Below are positions 34,917-44,226 of a DNA stretch of 64,000 nt, piece by piece; the first letter of the stretch is position 1, and each line of letters starts with the position of its first letter. The notes beneath the pieces were generated by a model, which had not been told where the DNA came from, did not search any database, and saw only the letters and a program-made list of their open reading frames with translations. The stretch lies in assembly GCA_051005875.1 (NCBI GenBank), contig JBPCIX010000077.1, positions 50,170 through 114,169 of the forward strand, in the 5' to 3' direction. The position numbers were made by a program, and so were the translations under genes. Origin of the DNA: JBPCIX01 sp051005875. Lineage in GTDB: Bacteria > Actinomycetota > CADDZG01 > JAHWKV01.

Positions 34917-35939
34917 CTAATCCTCGTCCCCCCAGAATAATTCTCTTATCAGTTTGTCTTCATCGGCATCTTTGTGTGCGCCCGCCTGCTCAGACCGCTT
35001 ATCTGTTTTGAGGGGGCGAACCAATTCTGGATCCGCTGAATCCGGCGCCGAAGTACTTGCCTGCGGCTTGCGGTCTTCAGGAGGCGGCCCTGCATCTGGT
35101 TTTGCCTCAAGCCCTTCAATCGGAGGTCCGCTGGTCGCAGGCTCTGCTTCAGCCGAGCCAACGCTGCCGACAGCGCTTGCAGAACCTGAGTCTTCCGGCC
35201 TGTCGGTCGAAGAAGGCGAGGGCCGCTGAGGGAGATCAAGCGCCTGAATTGCACCAGTCTGCAACTCGGCATTTGCGGATTCAGCCGCCACCGCCAAGGA
35301 GGGTTCCTGATCCACCGACATAGGACCTGCCGTGCTTGGACCCAACGGCAGGTCCGCGTTGCGGCCGTCGTCGAAACCTTGAGCGGCGGGAGCGGCAGGC
35401 AAATCTTGGAGTGCCTCGAGCTGGGATTCAATGAATACTCGAAAACTGGTCCGGTACTGCTGGTCGAATTTCCTAAGGGCTTCTTTCGCCCGCTGCAACT
35501 CGCGCTCTTTCTCGATCTTGGCCGAATTCAACTCTCGAACTCGTTGCTCGGCCTGGTTTATCAGTTCGTCGGACCGCGCCCGCGCCTGTTCTTGAATTTC
35601 TCTGGCTCTTTGGCGAGCCTCTTGAACGGCTTTGTCTGCGGTCTCTTGAGCAATCAAGAGCATGCGCTTCAGAGTCGTCTCGGTGACCGTAGCCTCCTCG
35701 TCGAACACTTGAGGCGGTTGCACCGGTTCCGGAGTAAAGCTTGCCTGGCTTACCTGGGAAGAGCTTTTTACCTGCTCCTCTAGGTCCACCACGCGCCGCA
35801 TGAAGCTTTGGTTCTCGCGGTACAAGCGCTCGAAAGCCACAGCGACCTCGTCGAGAAAAAGATCCACCTCTTCATGGCTATAGCCCCGAAAAGTGTCGTG
35901 AAAATGCTTTTCTTGAATTTCTTGCGGAGTCATTCCCAT
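34917..35939 (-). CDS. divIVA: DivIVA/Wag31 polar growth protein
   Basis: 340 aa. The N-terminus is the DivIVA membrane-curvature domain: MGMTPQEIQEKHFHDTFRGY with SHEEVDLFLDEVAVAFERLY (about 21-40). A long coiled coil (about 90-170, IEKERELQRAKEALRKFDQQ) follows, then an acidic, disordered C-terminus ending FWGDED. DivIVA marks negative curvature at septa and poles and recruits cell-wall machinery. The ATG at 35939 has GGAG 8 nt upstream; the leader with this site is duplicated (14 bp). Follows yggT and sepF. Confidence 0.93.
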   Translation of the reverse strand: MGMTPQEIQEKHFHDTFRGYSHEEVDLFLDEVAVAFERLYRENQSFMRRVVDLEEQVKSSSQVSQASFTPEPVQPPQVFDEEATVTETTLKRMLLIAQETADKAVQEARQRAREIQEQARARSDELINQAEQRVRELNSAKIEKERELQRAKEALRKFDQQYRTSFRVFIESQLEALQDLPAAPAAQGFDDGRNADLPLGPSTAGPMSVDQEPSLAVAAESANAELQTGAIQALDLPQRPSPSSTDRPEDSGSASAVGSVGSAEAEPATSGPPIEGLEAKPDAGPPPEDRKPQASTSAPDSADPELVRPLKTDKRSEQAGAHKDADEDKLIRELFWGDED

Positions 35940-35940
35940 T

Positions 35941-35968
35941 ATTTAGGCTCCATCATTTAGGCTCCATC
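35941..35968. repeat. 14-bp tandem duplication in the divIVA leader
   Basis: ATTTAGGCTCCATC at 35941-35954 and 35955-35968, identical. On the coding strand each copy carries an ATG and GGAG, so the Shine-Dalgarno is present twice; the proximal one is correctly spaced for divIVA. Confidence 0.93.
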
Positions 35969-35988
35969 CTTGATTCAGAAATTATTCA

Positions 35989-36264
35989 TCAACAGACTAT
36001 CCCTCTTAAGAAGATCATGACGAAAAACAGAACCATAAAGGAGATGTCGAGAGGAAAGCCCATCGGCTGGGGAATTACCCGCCGCAAAAGCTGAAGCGGG
36101 GGCTCCGTGAGGCCAAAGATCAGATCGACGAGTGGGCGAAGAAACGCTGGGGGCGTCCAGGCAGGCACAAACATTGGAATGAACGAGAGTATCGCCCGGG
36201 CAATCAGGATCAGGTAATAGACGTTGAGAGCCGCACAAAGGATCTCTTGAAGCCCTAGGTTCAA
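35989..36264 (-). CDS. YggT family membrane protein
   Basis: 91 aa, two hydrophobic segments (about 7-30 and 72-90) with the family pattern ARAILSFIPMF then RPLVDLIFGLTEPPLQLLRR and PLDISFMVLFF. YggT proteins are short inner-membrane proteins encoded between sepF and divIVA in Gram-positive and cyanobacterial genomes; the function is unclear, with links to division and osmotic tolerance. The TTG is the first possible start after an in-frame stop. A longer ORF in another frame (35975-36289) is a shadow. Confidence 0.88.
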   Translation of the reverse strand: MNLGLQEILCAALNVYYLILIARAILSFIPMFVPAWTPPAFLRPLVDLIFGLTEPPLQLLRRVIPQPMGFPLDISFMVLFFVMIFLRGIVC

Positions 36265-36295
36265 TACGAAACCCGAAAAGCGCTCTCACGACTCA

Positions 36296-36742
36296 TTAAA
36301 ACTCGTTGAACAAGCCGCGCTTTAGGCGCCTACGGTCTTCGGCCGAAACTTCGACGTTGGCAGGAGTGATCAAGTACATGCGCGGCGCTAGGCGTTGCAC
36401 GTCGCCGTTCAAGCCGTAGGCCAAACCTGAGGCAAAAGCCGTCAAACGCTTGAAAGTGTCGTCCTCGACGCCCTGAAGATTCATGATTACGGGAACAGCC
36501 GAACGCAGCTTATCGCCAATCTCTTGCGCATCGTCGTACGCTGCGGGCTGAACGATGTGAACTTGGCCGAGAGGATGAGTGGAAGCGGCCACCGGCTGCA
36601 CGTTCGAAAGTTCCTCGCGACTGATCTTGCGTATAGTTGAAGGAGTCTCCGGCAAGGGTTCCTCGAGTTCCTCGAACGGCGCGCTGGACTCGTCCTCCTC
36701 GACCAAACCCAAGTATAGGAGCGTCTTTTTCCAGACACCCAT
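36296..36742 (-). CDS. sepF: Cell division protein SepF
   Basis: 148 aa from the ATG at 36742 (MGVWKKTLLYLGLVEED, the membrane-binding amphipathic helix of SepF); an in-frame ATG 21 nt upstream is an alternative. The C-terminal domain has VHIVQPAAYDDAQEIGDKL and VIMNLQGVEDDTFKRLTAFA. SepF tethers FtsZ to the membrane, which fits the absence of ftsA in this cluster. Confidence 0.95.
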   Translation of the reverse strand: MGVWKKTLLYLGLVEEDESSAPFEELEEPLPETPSTIRKISREELSNVQPVAASTHPLGQVHIVQPAAYDDAQEIGDKLRSAVPVIMNLQGVEDDTFKRLTAFASGLAYGLNGDVQRLAPRMYLITPANVEVSAEDRRRLKRGLFNEF

Positions 36743-36831
36743 TGTGCCTACTCTTCTATCCATTGCACCAGTTTCCAGGTCACCATTAACTCACCTTTAC
36801 GTCCGACTGTTTAGATTCCGCCGACCTCTAA

Positions 36832-36860
36832 CCCCTAATCTTGGCTTATAGAACGGTCAA
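36832..36860 (-). promoter_or_regulatory. Candidate sepF promoter
   Basis: On the minus strand TTGACC (36855-36860) and TAGGGG (36832-36837) are separated by 17 nt in the gap between pgeF and sepF. The -35 is good, the -10 moderate. Confidence 0.4.
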
Positions 36861-36882
36861 GATGCCGGATTAGGCTTTGTGT

Positions 36883-37635
36883 TCACTTATTTTCACCTTC
36901 CCAAACAATCAAAGCTTGTCTTCCCGTAAGGCCGTCCCTTCTGTAGGAAAAGTACATCGAAGCGTCGCAGTGCGTGCAAGCCGGGTCCTCGTCGCCGACG
37001 CCGACGCCTAAGTGAACCAGTACCCACCTTGCCGCCGCCCACAAATTAAAGTGCTGCGCACGGCCTACCCTTAGACCAAAATCGGGCGCGGAGGGATAAC
37101 GCATAGAAAATGCCGCCGCTACCTCTGGGCCGGTTTCGAAATGACACGGGCCGATACTCGGTCCAATCCAAGCTCGCAAATCGCCCAACGAGTTTCTTAA
37201 GCTTTCAACCGCAGCGTCGATGATTCCGGAACACAATCCGCGCCATCCGGCGTGGACGGCCGCGTAAGCGCCCTCGCCTTTTAGCGCAATAGGAAGACAG
37301 TCGGCCGCCATGACGGCAATGGGCCTACCCGCCCCAGAGCCAACAACCGCATCGGCTTTGGCGCCGCCAGAGGATTTCAGCCTGCGTGTATCGAGAACTG
37401 TTGTTCCATGGACTTGCCTGGGCGTTATCCAGTCCCCGGTAATGCCAAGTGCCGCGCCGACCGCCCTCCTGTTGCCTTGGACAAGGTCGGGATTGTCGGC
37501 CGAAGCGCTCGAGAGGTTGAGAGACCGATAGGGATCAGGGCTGCTGCCACCCACTCGGGACGTGAAAGCAACACCCCCGACGTCGGGCGGAGCAAGACAA
37601 ATAATCCCATTCGATTCAATCATGGCTAGAGCCAC
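36883..37635 (-). CDS. pgeF: Peptidoglycan editing factor PgeF (YfiH, copper-oxidase-like)
   Basis: 250 aa. The metal-binding His/Cys motifs are RQVHGTTVLDT, VMAADCLPIAL and AAVHAGWRGLCSGI, and the late Cys pair is in CTHCDASMYF. In E. coli PgeF removes mis-incorporated serine from UDP-MurNAc precursors; homologues were long called laccases. Position right after ftsZ is conserved. Start GTG at 37635, with an in-frame ATG 12 nt later as an alternative. The usual neighbour yggS (PLP protein) is not present between pgeF and sepF. Confidence 0.92.
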   Translation of the reverse strand: MALAMIESNGIICLAPPDVGGVAFTSRVGGSSPDPYRSLNLSSASADNPDLVQGNRRAVGAALGITGDWITPRQVHGTTVLDTRRLKSSGGAKADAVVGSGAGRPIAVMAADCLPIALKGEGAYAAVHAGWRGLCSGIIDAAVESLRNSLGDLRAWIGPSIGPCHFETGPEVAAAFSMRYPSAPDFGLRVGRAQHFNLWAAARWVLVHLGVGVGDEDPACTHCDASMYFSYRRDGLTGRQALIVWEGENK

Positions 37636-37661
37636 GCGACCTTGAGCCTTCCTAGTGCCCC

Positions 37662-38795
37662 CTAGGACTTTCGGAGAAAGCTCGGAATATCGAGATCCTC
37701 ATCCTCGGATTCTGATTCGTTGTCGAACACATGAGTGATGACACTGTCGCGCTCAAGTTCGTCCTCGACATCAAATTGATCCTCGACGACATCGCTGACG
37801 AAAGAAGGAATTTCATCGAACTCTTGGGGTGCCGGCCGCGCCATGTCGGCGTGATCGAAGCCAGAAGCAATGACTGTTACGCGAACTTCATCACCGAGTT
37901 GATCATCGATAACGGCCCCGAAAATGATATTGGCATCAGGATGCGCCGACTTGGCAATTGTGTTGGCGCACTCATTGACTTCGTGAAGCCCTAGATCGCT
38001 CCCACCGGAAACGCTGATCAACACTCCCCTGGCCCCATCGATCGAAGACTCAAGAAGAGGAGAGGAGATTGCGTTCTGGGCAGCGACCGAGGCCCTGTCC
38101 TCACCCCGCGCATTGCCAATTCCCATAAGAGACGATCCCGCGTCCTTCATGACCGCTTTAACATCGGCGAAGTCCAAGTTGATCAAGCCGGGTGTGGTTA
38201 TCAGATCGGTGATTCCCTGCACCCCTTGCATTAGAACCTCATCGGCCATCCGGAACGCCTCAAGCAACGAGGTGGTCTCATCACAGACCTGGAGAAGGCG
38301 GTCGTTAGGAATGATGATCAAGCTGTCTAGTTTTTCCTTAAGAGCCAAAATCCCCTGCTCGGCGTTGATACTTCTGCGGCGAGCTTCAAAAGAGAATGGA
38401 CGGGTTACCACTCCGATAGTCAGGGCCCCCAGTTTCTTGGCGACTTCAGCAATCACCGGAGCCCCCCCGGTTCCAGTACCCCCGCCTTTGCCGGCCGTCA
38501 CAAAAACCATATCGGCGCCCTTCAAGACCTCTTCGATTTCGTCGATGTGAGCTTCGGCTGCTGCGCGGCCGACCGCAGGATCGGCGCCGGCGCCCAGTCC
38601 CCGCGTTAGGTCGCGGCCTATGTCGAGCTTTACGTCGGCATCGGACATGAGAAGGGCTTGGGCGTCCGTGTTAACGGCGATGAATTCCACACCCTTGAGG
38701 CCGACGTCGATCATGCGATTGACTGCATTGACCCCGCCACCCCCGATACCTACGACCTTGATAACTGCCAAATAGTTCTGTGGACCTGTTGCCAT
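37662..38795 (-). CDS. ftsZ: Cell division GTPase FtsZ
   Basis: 377 aa from the ATG at 38795, chosen for AGGAGG 8 nt upstream and the standard QNYLAVIKVVGIGGGGVNAV start. Tubulin signature GKGGGTGTGGAP (about 104-115), T7-loop region NLDFADVKAVM. The conserved C-terminal peptide DLDIPSFLRKS binds SepF and other partners. It has its own promoter after ftsQ. Confidence 0.98.
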   Translation of the reverse strand: MATGPQNYLAVIKVVGIGGGGVNAVNRMIDVGLKGVEFIAVNTDAQALLMSDADVKLDIGRDLTRGLGAGADPAVGRAAAEAHIDEIEEVLKGADMVFVTAGKGGGTGTGGAPVIAEVAKKLGALTIGVVTRPFSFEARRRSINAEQGILALKEKLDSLIIIPNDRLLQVCDETTSLLEAFRMADEVLMQGVQGITDLITTPGLINLDFADVKAVMKDAGSSLMGIGNARGEDRASVAAQNAISSPLLESSIDGARGVLISVSGGSDLGLHEVNECANTIAKSAHPDANIIFGAVIDDQLGDEVRVTVIASGFDHADMARPAPQEFDEIPSFVSDVVEDQFDVEDELERDSVITHVFDNESESEDEDLDIPSFLRKS

Positions 38796-38875
38796 TACTA
38801 AACCTCCTAAGTGAGGGATAAGTCTGACTCTCAAGCGTAGATTGATGGAGAGTAAACCTAAACCATGACTTAAGG

Positions 38876-38905
38876 AATATATCCCCTTAACACTTAAACA
38901 GTCAA
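38876..38905 (-). promoter_or_regulatory. ftsZ promoter
   Basis: Minus-strand TTGACT (38900-38905), 18-nt spacer, TATATT (38876-38881), just after the ftsQ stop at 38914. The implied leader is about 75 nt. A second TTGACC just upstream may be an alternative -35. Confidence 0.6.
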
Positions 38906-38913
38906 CAGGTCAA

Positions 38914-39621
38914 CTAAGGCCTAACAAGGACAGCAGGTCTCGATGGGGCCCGAACATCGATGCTTGTCAATATCTTTCCCTGTCCGTCGTATCGCTCAAG
39001 CAGTCTCCTCGCTGAGTAATTCTTGGCTGTCAACCGCTCCGCAGCGCCATAAATAATCCTGGTTCCCTCTGTTAATTCAAGAGTGATCCGATCCAGAGAA
39101 GGGGCCCTGATGACGACCAGCTTTTCTCGGAGTTCCGGAGGCAGCGATGCAAATATCCTCATTGAGTGGACGAACTGGTCTAGTTTGATTCGGTCGCCGG
39201 GGCCGAGGCTCTCCAGGGGCATTTCGAGTAAATGGACAAGCCCTGCCTCACCCTTTTCCAGGACCACCCCCTCGCGGTCAACAATAAAGGGCGTGCTTGC
39301 GGCCACAGCGACAATCGCCGGCGTGCGCAGAGCGACTTCGATTCGAATCTTGGATGGATAGATCCGTTCGACCTTGGCACTTTGAATCCACGGAATGGTT
39401 TCAATTCGGCGAGCCGTACCGGTGGTTGAGATTTCCAGTAAGTTCCTACCCTTCGATATTCGTCCGGCCGCAGTCACTTCGGCCACAGTCACCTTTTCCT
39501 GAGTAGCGCCAGTCAGTTCTATGGTTTTCAGGCTCAAGGCCGGCGAATTTAACAGTTGTATGCCGCCGTAAACCAGGCCCCCACCCACCGCCATGATCAA
39601 TAGAAGCTTGAGTAGCTTCAT
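38914..39621 (-). CDS. ftsQ: Cell division protein FtsQ
   Basis: 235 aa. Very short cytoplasmic tail, one membrane segment (about 5-24), then a POTRA domain (LSLKTIELTGATQEKVTVAE) and the FtsQ beta domain (IPWIQSAKVERIYPSKIRIE, PFIVDREGVVLEKGE). It links the early and late divisome. The ATG overlaps the murB stop (ATGA). Confidence 0.92.
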   Translation of the reverse strand: MKLLKLLLIMAVGGGLVYGGIQLLNSPALSLKTIELTGATQEKVTVAEVTAAGRISKGRNLLEISTTGTARRIETIPWIQSAKVERIYPSKIRIEVALRTPAIVAVAASTPFIVDREGVVLEKGEAGLVHLLEMPLESLGPGDRIKLDQFVHSMRIFASLPPELREKLVVIRAPSLDRITLELTEGTRIIYGAAERLTAKNYSARRLLERYDGQGKILTSIDVRAPSRPAVLVRP

Positions 39622-40553
39622 CCGTCCACTACCAGGCGCTCGGCGCCGGCGAATTCCCCTATTAGCCGGACTTCCGGGATCAGAAGGATATTGAACTTCT
39701 CCAGGACTGTTGTTTGAACCTGAACCATGAGATCGAAGATCTCCTGGGCCCTGGCGCCCGGGTGGGCAACTATAAAATTTCCGTGCTTGGTTGAAATCTG
39801 AGCTGATCCCACCGACGCCCCTTTTAGATCCGCTGATTCGATCAGCTTGCCGGCCGAGGCGTGAGGTGGGTTACGGAAAACCGATCCCGCATTTGGACCC
39901 TCGGAGGGTTGAGTGGCAGTTCGATGCTGTCGGTGAGCCGTCATAGTTTGAATTATCCGCTCATGATCACCGGGTATCAGTTCGAACCGTGCCGAGCAAA
40001 CAACGTCTCTCGGCCCGAGCGCGGTATCCCGATAGCTCATAAGAAGGGATTGCTGATCCATTATTTCGATAGCGGCTTCATCGAGCCTGCAGACATTTGC
40101 TGTGACCAAAACTTTTGAAATCGCTTCGCCGTGAGCTCCGGCGTTCATACGGACGGCTCCACCGACGGTAGCTGGGATTGCAACCGCAAATTCCATGCCG
40201 GTCAAGGATCGACGCGCTGCCCAATTGGCAATTTGAGGCAAGGCAGTCGCGCCGCCGGCCTCGACGAAATTATCACTGCCTCGAATCCACTCGAATGGGT
40301 CGCCAAGCCTGATGACAATTCCCCCAAATCCTGCGTCGGCCATAAGCACATTGGTCCCCCTGCCGAGAACCACGGCCCGAACCGACAAGTCTTTGATGAC
40401 TGAAGCAATGACTAGCAGATCCTGCTCGCCTTGGGGTTCAGCCAGGATCCCGGCCGCCCCGCCGACTTTAAAGGACGTGAGGTTAGCCATCGGGTGGCGG
40501 AGCCGAACCGAGCCTTTCATGTCTGCGACAAGGATCCTTGCTACGCGCTCCAC
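39618..40553 (-). CDS. murB: UDP-N-acetylenolpyruvoylglucosamine reductase
   Basis: 311 aa from the GTG at 40553, two bases after the murC stop; an internal ATG at 40520 is also possible. FAD-binding motifs LTSFKVGGAAGI, LGRGTNVLMADAGF and IPATVGGAVRMNAGAHG. The catalytic Ser is in GPNAGSVFRNPP, with KHGNFIVAHPGA near the end. It reduces the enolpyruvyl group to UDP-MurNAc. Confidence 0.96.
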   Translation of the reverse strand: MERVARILVADMKGSVRLRHPMANLTSFKVGGAAGILAEPQGEQDLLVIASVIKDLSVRAVVLGRGTNVLMADAGFGGIVIRLGDPFEWIRGSDNFVEAGGATALPQIANWAARRSLTGMEFAVAIPATVGGAVRMNAGAHGEAISKVLVTANVCRLDEAAIEIMDQQSLLMSYRDTALGPRDVVCSARFELIPGDHERIIQTMTAHRQHRTATQPSEGPNAGSVFRNPPHASAGKLIESADLKGASVGSAQISTKHGNFIVAHPGARAQEIFDLMVQVQTTVLEKFNILLIPEVRLIGEFAGAERLVVDG

Positions 40554-40555
40554 GG

Positions 40556-41926
40556 TTATTGCTTTATCAATCGATCGGGCAAGGTAGTCACATCCCCCGC
40601 ACCAAGACTCAACAACAGATCACCCGGCCTCAAAAGTCCGGCTAGATACTCGGCAGCATCCTCAAGCCGCGGGAGGTATGCGACACGCTTGCCAGGAGAA
40701 TGTTCACAAACTGAATCGACTACAAGCTTTCCCGTGATGCCGGGCAGGGGCTGTTCACGCGCTCCGTAAATGTCGGTCACGACTATCATGTCGGCCAGGC
40801 AAAGAGCTCGCCCAAATTCGCGCCACATCGCTTGCGTCCGGCTGTAGAGATGAGGCTGAAAGACGGCGATCAGGCGCTTCCATGGTCCCCCGCGGGCCGC
40901 CACCAATGTCGCATCGATTTCAGCGGGATGATGAGCGTAGTCGTCAATGAGATCCGCTCCCAGGCAGGTGCCGCGAAATTCAAATCTGCGGCTCACTCCT
41001 GAAAATGCCTCCAAGCCGGCGACTATTTCAATTGAGCCAATTCCAAGAAGCGAGCAAGCAGCGGCGGCGGCAAGGGCATTCAGCACGTTGTGCCTTCCAC
41101 CGATACGCAGGCACACCCTGTGGTTTCGAGACCGAAGGGCGAGATCGAACGTTGAGGTTGACGCATCAATCTCAAGCGAAGAAGCGCTGACTCTGCACTC
41201 CGGGGAAAATCCGTATGTGATCGGATTAAACGGTCCGGCGACACTCATAGCTGAAGAATCCTCCTGACACACCACGACGGATTCGGTGGCCTGCGAGAGA
41301 AAGCGAGAAAAGGCCTGATCCAACTTCTGGCGGTTTCCGTAATGGTCGAGGTGGTCTTCATCGACATTGGTTACTACGGCAATTGCGGGCCTCAGCCATA
41401 GAAAGGATCCGTAAGCCTCGTCTGCCTCGACAACCGCAACTACTCCGGCGCCCAGGTGGCCACCCGCTCCGCGATGAGCAAGGTCGGCGCCCAACAGGTA
41501 GGTGGGATCCGTTCCCGCCGTCTCCAGAATGGTCGCTACCATCCCCGAAGTGGTGGTCTTCCCATGGGTCCCGCTGATTGCGATAGTGCGAGTGCCCCCA
41601 ACGATCAATGCGAGCGCTTCTCCCCTGGAGAGGATCGGAACGTCGAGCCTAACCGCCGCCTCAACTTCTGGGTTGCTTGGATCAACCGCGGCCGACACAA
41701 TCGCCAGATCAGCATCTCTCAAGTGATCGGGATCATGACCAACGTGAATTGTTACGCCAAGTGACCTGAGACTCGCCAGTACCGACGATTCCCGAAGGTC
41801 AGAGCCAGAGACCTCAAATCCAGCCTCGCTTAGAACGCGAGCTATTGCGCTCATACCCGAGCCGCCAATCCCAACCAGGTGGACCTTTCCCCACGAAGGA
41901 TCCAACGCGCCCACCTTGCGGATCAT
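40556..41926 (-). CDS. murC: UDP-N-acetylmuramate-L-alanine ligase
   Basis: 456 aa. N-terminal VHLVGIGGSGMSAIA, ATP loop AISGTHGKTTTSGM, VVEADEAYGSFL, and VIDDYAHHPAEI-type motif seen as LIDDYAHHPAEIDATL. Adds the first amino acid of the stem peptide. The start overlaps the murG stop (ATGA). Confidence 0.97.
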   Translation of the reverse strand: MIRKVGALDPSWGKVHLVGIGGSGMSAIARVLSEAGFEVSGSDLRESSVLASLRSLGVTIHVGHDPDHLRDADLAIVSAAVDPSNPEVEAAVRLDVPILSRGEALALIVGGTRTIAISGTHGKTTTSGMVATILETAGTDPTYLLGADLAHRGAGGHLGAGVVAVVEADEAYGSFLWLRPAIAVVTNVDEDHLDHYGNRQKLDQAFSRFLSQATESVVVCQEDSSAMSVAGPFNPITYGFSPECRVSASSLEIDASTSTFDLALRSRNHRVCLRIGGRHNVLNALAAAAACSLLGIGSIEIVAGLEAFSGVSRRFEFRGTCLGADLIDDYAHHPAEIDATLVAARGGPWKRLIAVFQPHLYSRTQAMWREFGRALCLADMIVVTDIYGAREQPLPGITGKLVVDSVCEHSPGKRVAYLPRLEDAAEYLAGLLRPGDLLLSLGAGDVTTLPDRLIKQ

Positions 41927-43038
41927 GCAGCAGACTCCACTACGAGATTGGCAAGTTTGACCGCAGCATCGGGCATGTCGAGTGTGGCTATTCCCGCCGA
42001 CATTCCCGTGAGGGTGGACTCGTCCTCAATAATTTCTTTCACCACTTCGGATAGATCGGTTCTTCCTAAATCAGAATCCAGAATCACTTTAGCGCCTCCC
42101 GCTGCCGATACGACTTCGGCATTGTGACGTTGGTCGTCGTCCAACGCCACAGGCAACGGCACAAGGAGGCAGGGCAGTCCGGTAGCGGCAAGCTCAGCAA
42201 TAGTTGAAGCGCCGGATCGGCAAATTGCCAGGTCGGCGCAAGCGTAGGCAAGATCCATCCGGTCCAGGTATCCGAAGGTTCTCCACAAGACGACGTCTCG
42301 GTCGCGCGCCGCTGCAAGCAGTTGTGCGTTGATACCTTCAACGTGGGTTGGGCCCGTAAGGTGCAGGACCTGAATTGGGGTGTGGCGCAGTTTCTGGAAG
42401 GCCGCCAGAGCGGCCCTATTGATGGAAAGGGCACCTTGACTGCCTCCAAAAATCAGAAGGGTCCGACGATCGCTGTCGAGCCCAAAGAGAGCCAGCCCTT
42501 CGGTTCGAGCTTGGTGGCGGTTCATGTCGCGGATTTCAGAGCGAACCGGATTGCCTGTGAGGACGGCCTTGGGGCCGAAGTTGCCTTCGGTTCCGGCAAA
42601 CCCGACCGCTATTCGTTTTGCGAATCTGCCGGCTATTCGGTTTGCCAACCCTGGAACGGCGTTTTGCTCGTGAAGCACAAGCGGGATTCCACTTAGCTTG
42701 GCCGCCAGATCGGCAGGCAAGCTCACGTACCCCCCGGCGCCCATGACTACGTCAGGCTTGAAGGATCTGAAGGTGGCCATGCAGCTCGCGGTTGCCCCCA
42801 CGAGTTGAATGGCTGCACGCAAATTCCGGGCGTTGACCATCCCCCTGCTCCGGCCAATTATTCTGATCCCTTTGAAATCAAATCCGCATTTGCCGACAAT
42901 CCGCGCCTCAGGGCCATTCAGTTTGCCTATGAACAGAACCTCGCCACCTGCCGACCGAAGAATCTCGGCGACTGACAGTCCCGGATATAGATGCCCCGCG
43001 GTCCCACCGGCGGCAACGACTACCTTCAGCACGGACAC
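41923..43038 (-). CDS. murG: Lipid II synthase MurG
   Basis: 371 aa from a GTG. Motifs VVAAGGTAGHLYPGL, MGAGGYVSLPADLAA, LHEQNAVPGLANR and LIFGGSQGALSINRA of the GT28 family; the C-terminal domain contains CRSGASTIAELAATGLPCLL. The peripheral membrane enzyme transfers GlcNAc to lipid I. Confidence 0.97.
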   Translation of the reverse strand: MSVLKVVVAAGGTAGHLYPGLSVAEILRSAGGEVLFIGKLNGPEARIVGKCGFDFKGIRIIGRSRGMVNARNLRAAIQLVGATASCMATFRSFKPDVVMGAGGYVSLPADLAAKLSGIPLVLHEQNAVPGLANRIAGRFAKRIAVGFAGTEGNFGPKAVLTGNPVRSEIRDMNRHQARTEGLALFGLDSDRRTLLIFGGSQGALSINRAALAAFQKLRHTPIQVLHLTGPTHVEGINAQLLAAARDRDVVLWRTFGYLDRMDLAYACADLAICRSGASTIAELAATGLPCLLVPLPVALDDDQRHNAEVVSAAGGAKVILDSDLGRTDLSEVVKEIIEDESTLTGMSAGIATLDMPDAAVKLANLVVESAA

Positions 43039-43068
43039 GACCTGCCTTTAATAAGCGGACTCCTCGAC

Positions 43069-44226
43069 CTAAGCGCGGCCCCTTTTCGCGATCGACAGTA
43101 ATATCCCGATCGCCGCCAGGGTGAAAACAAGGGATGAGCCACCAAACGAGATTAACGGCAACGGGACCCCTGTGATTGGCAGAAGGCCCGAAACCGCCCC
43201 CATGTTGACAAGAGCCTGAAGTCCGATCCACCCTGTTATGCCCCCCGCCAGCAAGAAGCCGAATCTGTCGGGAGCGCTTTTTGCGATCCGAATACCCAGA
43301 GCCAAGACCAGACCGAAGAGCAAAAGAACCGTGAGGGTCCCCATCAGCCCCAACTCCTCCCCGAGGATCGCGTAGATGAAGTCGGTATGAGCATTCGGAA
43401 CGTAAGACCATTTTTGGCGGCTGGCGCCGAGTCCTAGGCCGAACCAGCCTCCGCTCCCAAAGGCTATCTGGCCTTGAATGATGTGATATCCGCTATTGAG
43501 AGGGTCTGCCCACGGATCAAAGAAGGAAAAAAGCCGCGCCCGCCGATAACCCTCGCTGAGGGCTAATCCGGCTATGCAAAGCCCGCCAACACCCGCCAAC
43601 GCCGCCAGATGCTTCATTTGGGCACCCGCCAAGAAGACAACGACGAAAGCACATCCCAGACAGATTATTGTTGTTCCCAAGTCCGGTTGAGCCATGACGA
43701 GCATCGCCAAAATACCGGCTGCCGGCAAAACCGGGATCGCCATTTCCCGGATATCGCGGATCGCCGTTTCTTTACCAGCCAGGGCCGTAGCACAGAACAT
43801 TATCAAGCTTAGTTTCGCTAGTTCAGAGGGCTGGAAAGTCAGCAGCCCAATATCCAGCCACCTGCTGGAGCCCGCCCTCGTAACGCTTATCCCGGGAACC
43901 AACACCGCGCCGAGCAAGATGATGCACAGAATAAACAGAGGCCGGGCGATTCTTCTCAGCTTGCGATAATCCATCCTGGCCAAAATCACCATGGCAAACA
44001 ATCCTATGAATACACCGACGGTCTGCCTATAAAAGAAAAGGAAGGAGGAGCCGTATTGTTTATAGGCTTCAACTGAAGATGCCGACAAGATCATCACCAG
44101 CCCGATGAGTACCAGGGCAAGGCTGGTGACAAAAAGCAGCGGATAGGCTTTTCCGGGCGAAGCGGCGACCTTAGCGGGCGATGCCGGCCTAGCGCGAGAC
44201 GGAGCGGCGGCCGGTCGGGCACCCAT
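43069..44226 (-). CDS. ftsW: Lipid II polymerase FtsW (SEDS)
   Basis: 385 aa from the ATG at 44226; a TTG one codon earlier overlaps the murD stop. After a Pro/Ala/Arg-rich cytoplasmic tail (about 1-28) come about ten membrane segments. SEDS motifs include RAGSSRWLDIGLLTFQPSEL, the large extracellular loop with FGSGGWFGLGLGASRQKWSY, and GVPLPLISFGGSS. It polymerises septal glycan with FtsI. Confidence 0.95.
   Translation of the reverse strand: MGARPAAAPSRARPASPAKVAASPGKAYPLLFVTSLALVLIGLVMILSASSVEAYKQYGSSFLFFYRQTVGVFIGLFAMVILARMDYRKLRRIARPLFILCIILLGAVLVPGISVTRAGSSRWLDIGLLTFQPSELAKLSLIMFCATALAGKETAIRDIREMAIPVLPAAGILAMLVMAQPDLGTTIICLGCAFVVVFLAGAQMKHLAALAGVGGLCIAGLALSEGYRRARLFSFFDPWADPLNSGYHIIQGQIAFGSGGWFGLGLGASRQKWSYVPNAHTDFIYAILGEELGLMGTLTVLLLFGLVLALGIRIAKSAPDRFGFLLAGGITGWIGLQALVNMGAVSGLLPITGVPLPLISFGGSSLVFTLAAIGILLSIAKRGRA

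Noticed and set aside
35975..36289. 104-codon ORF overlapping yggT
   Set aside because: It is in another frame of the same region and lacks membrane segments; the YggT frame matches the family.
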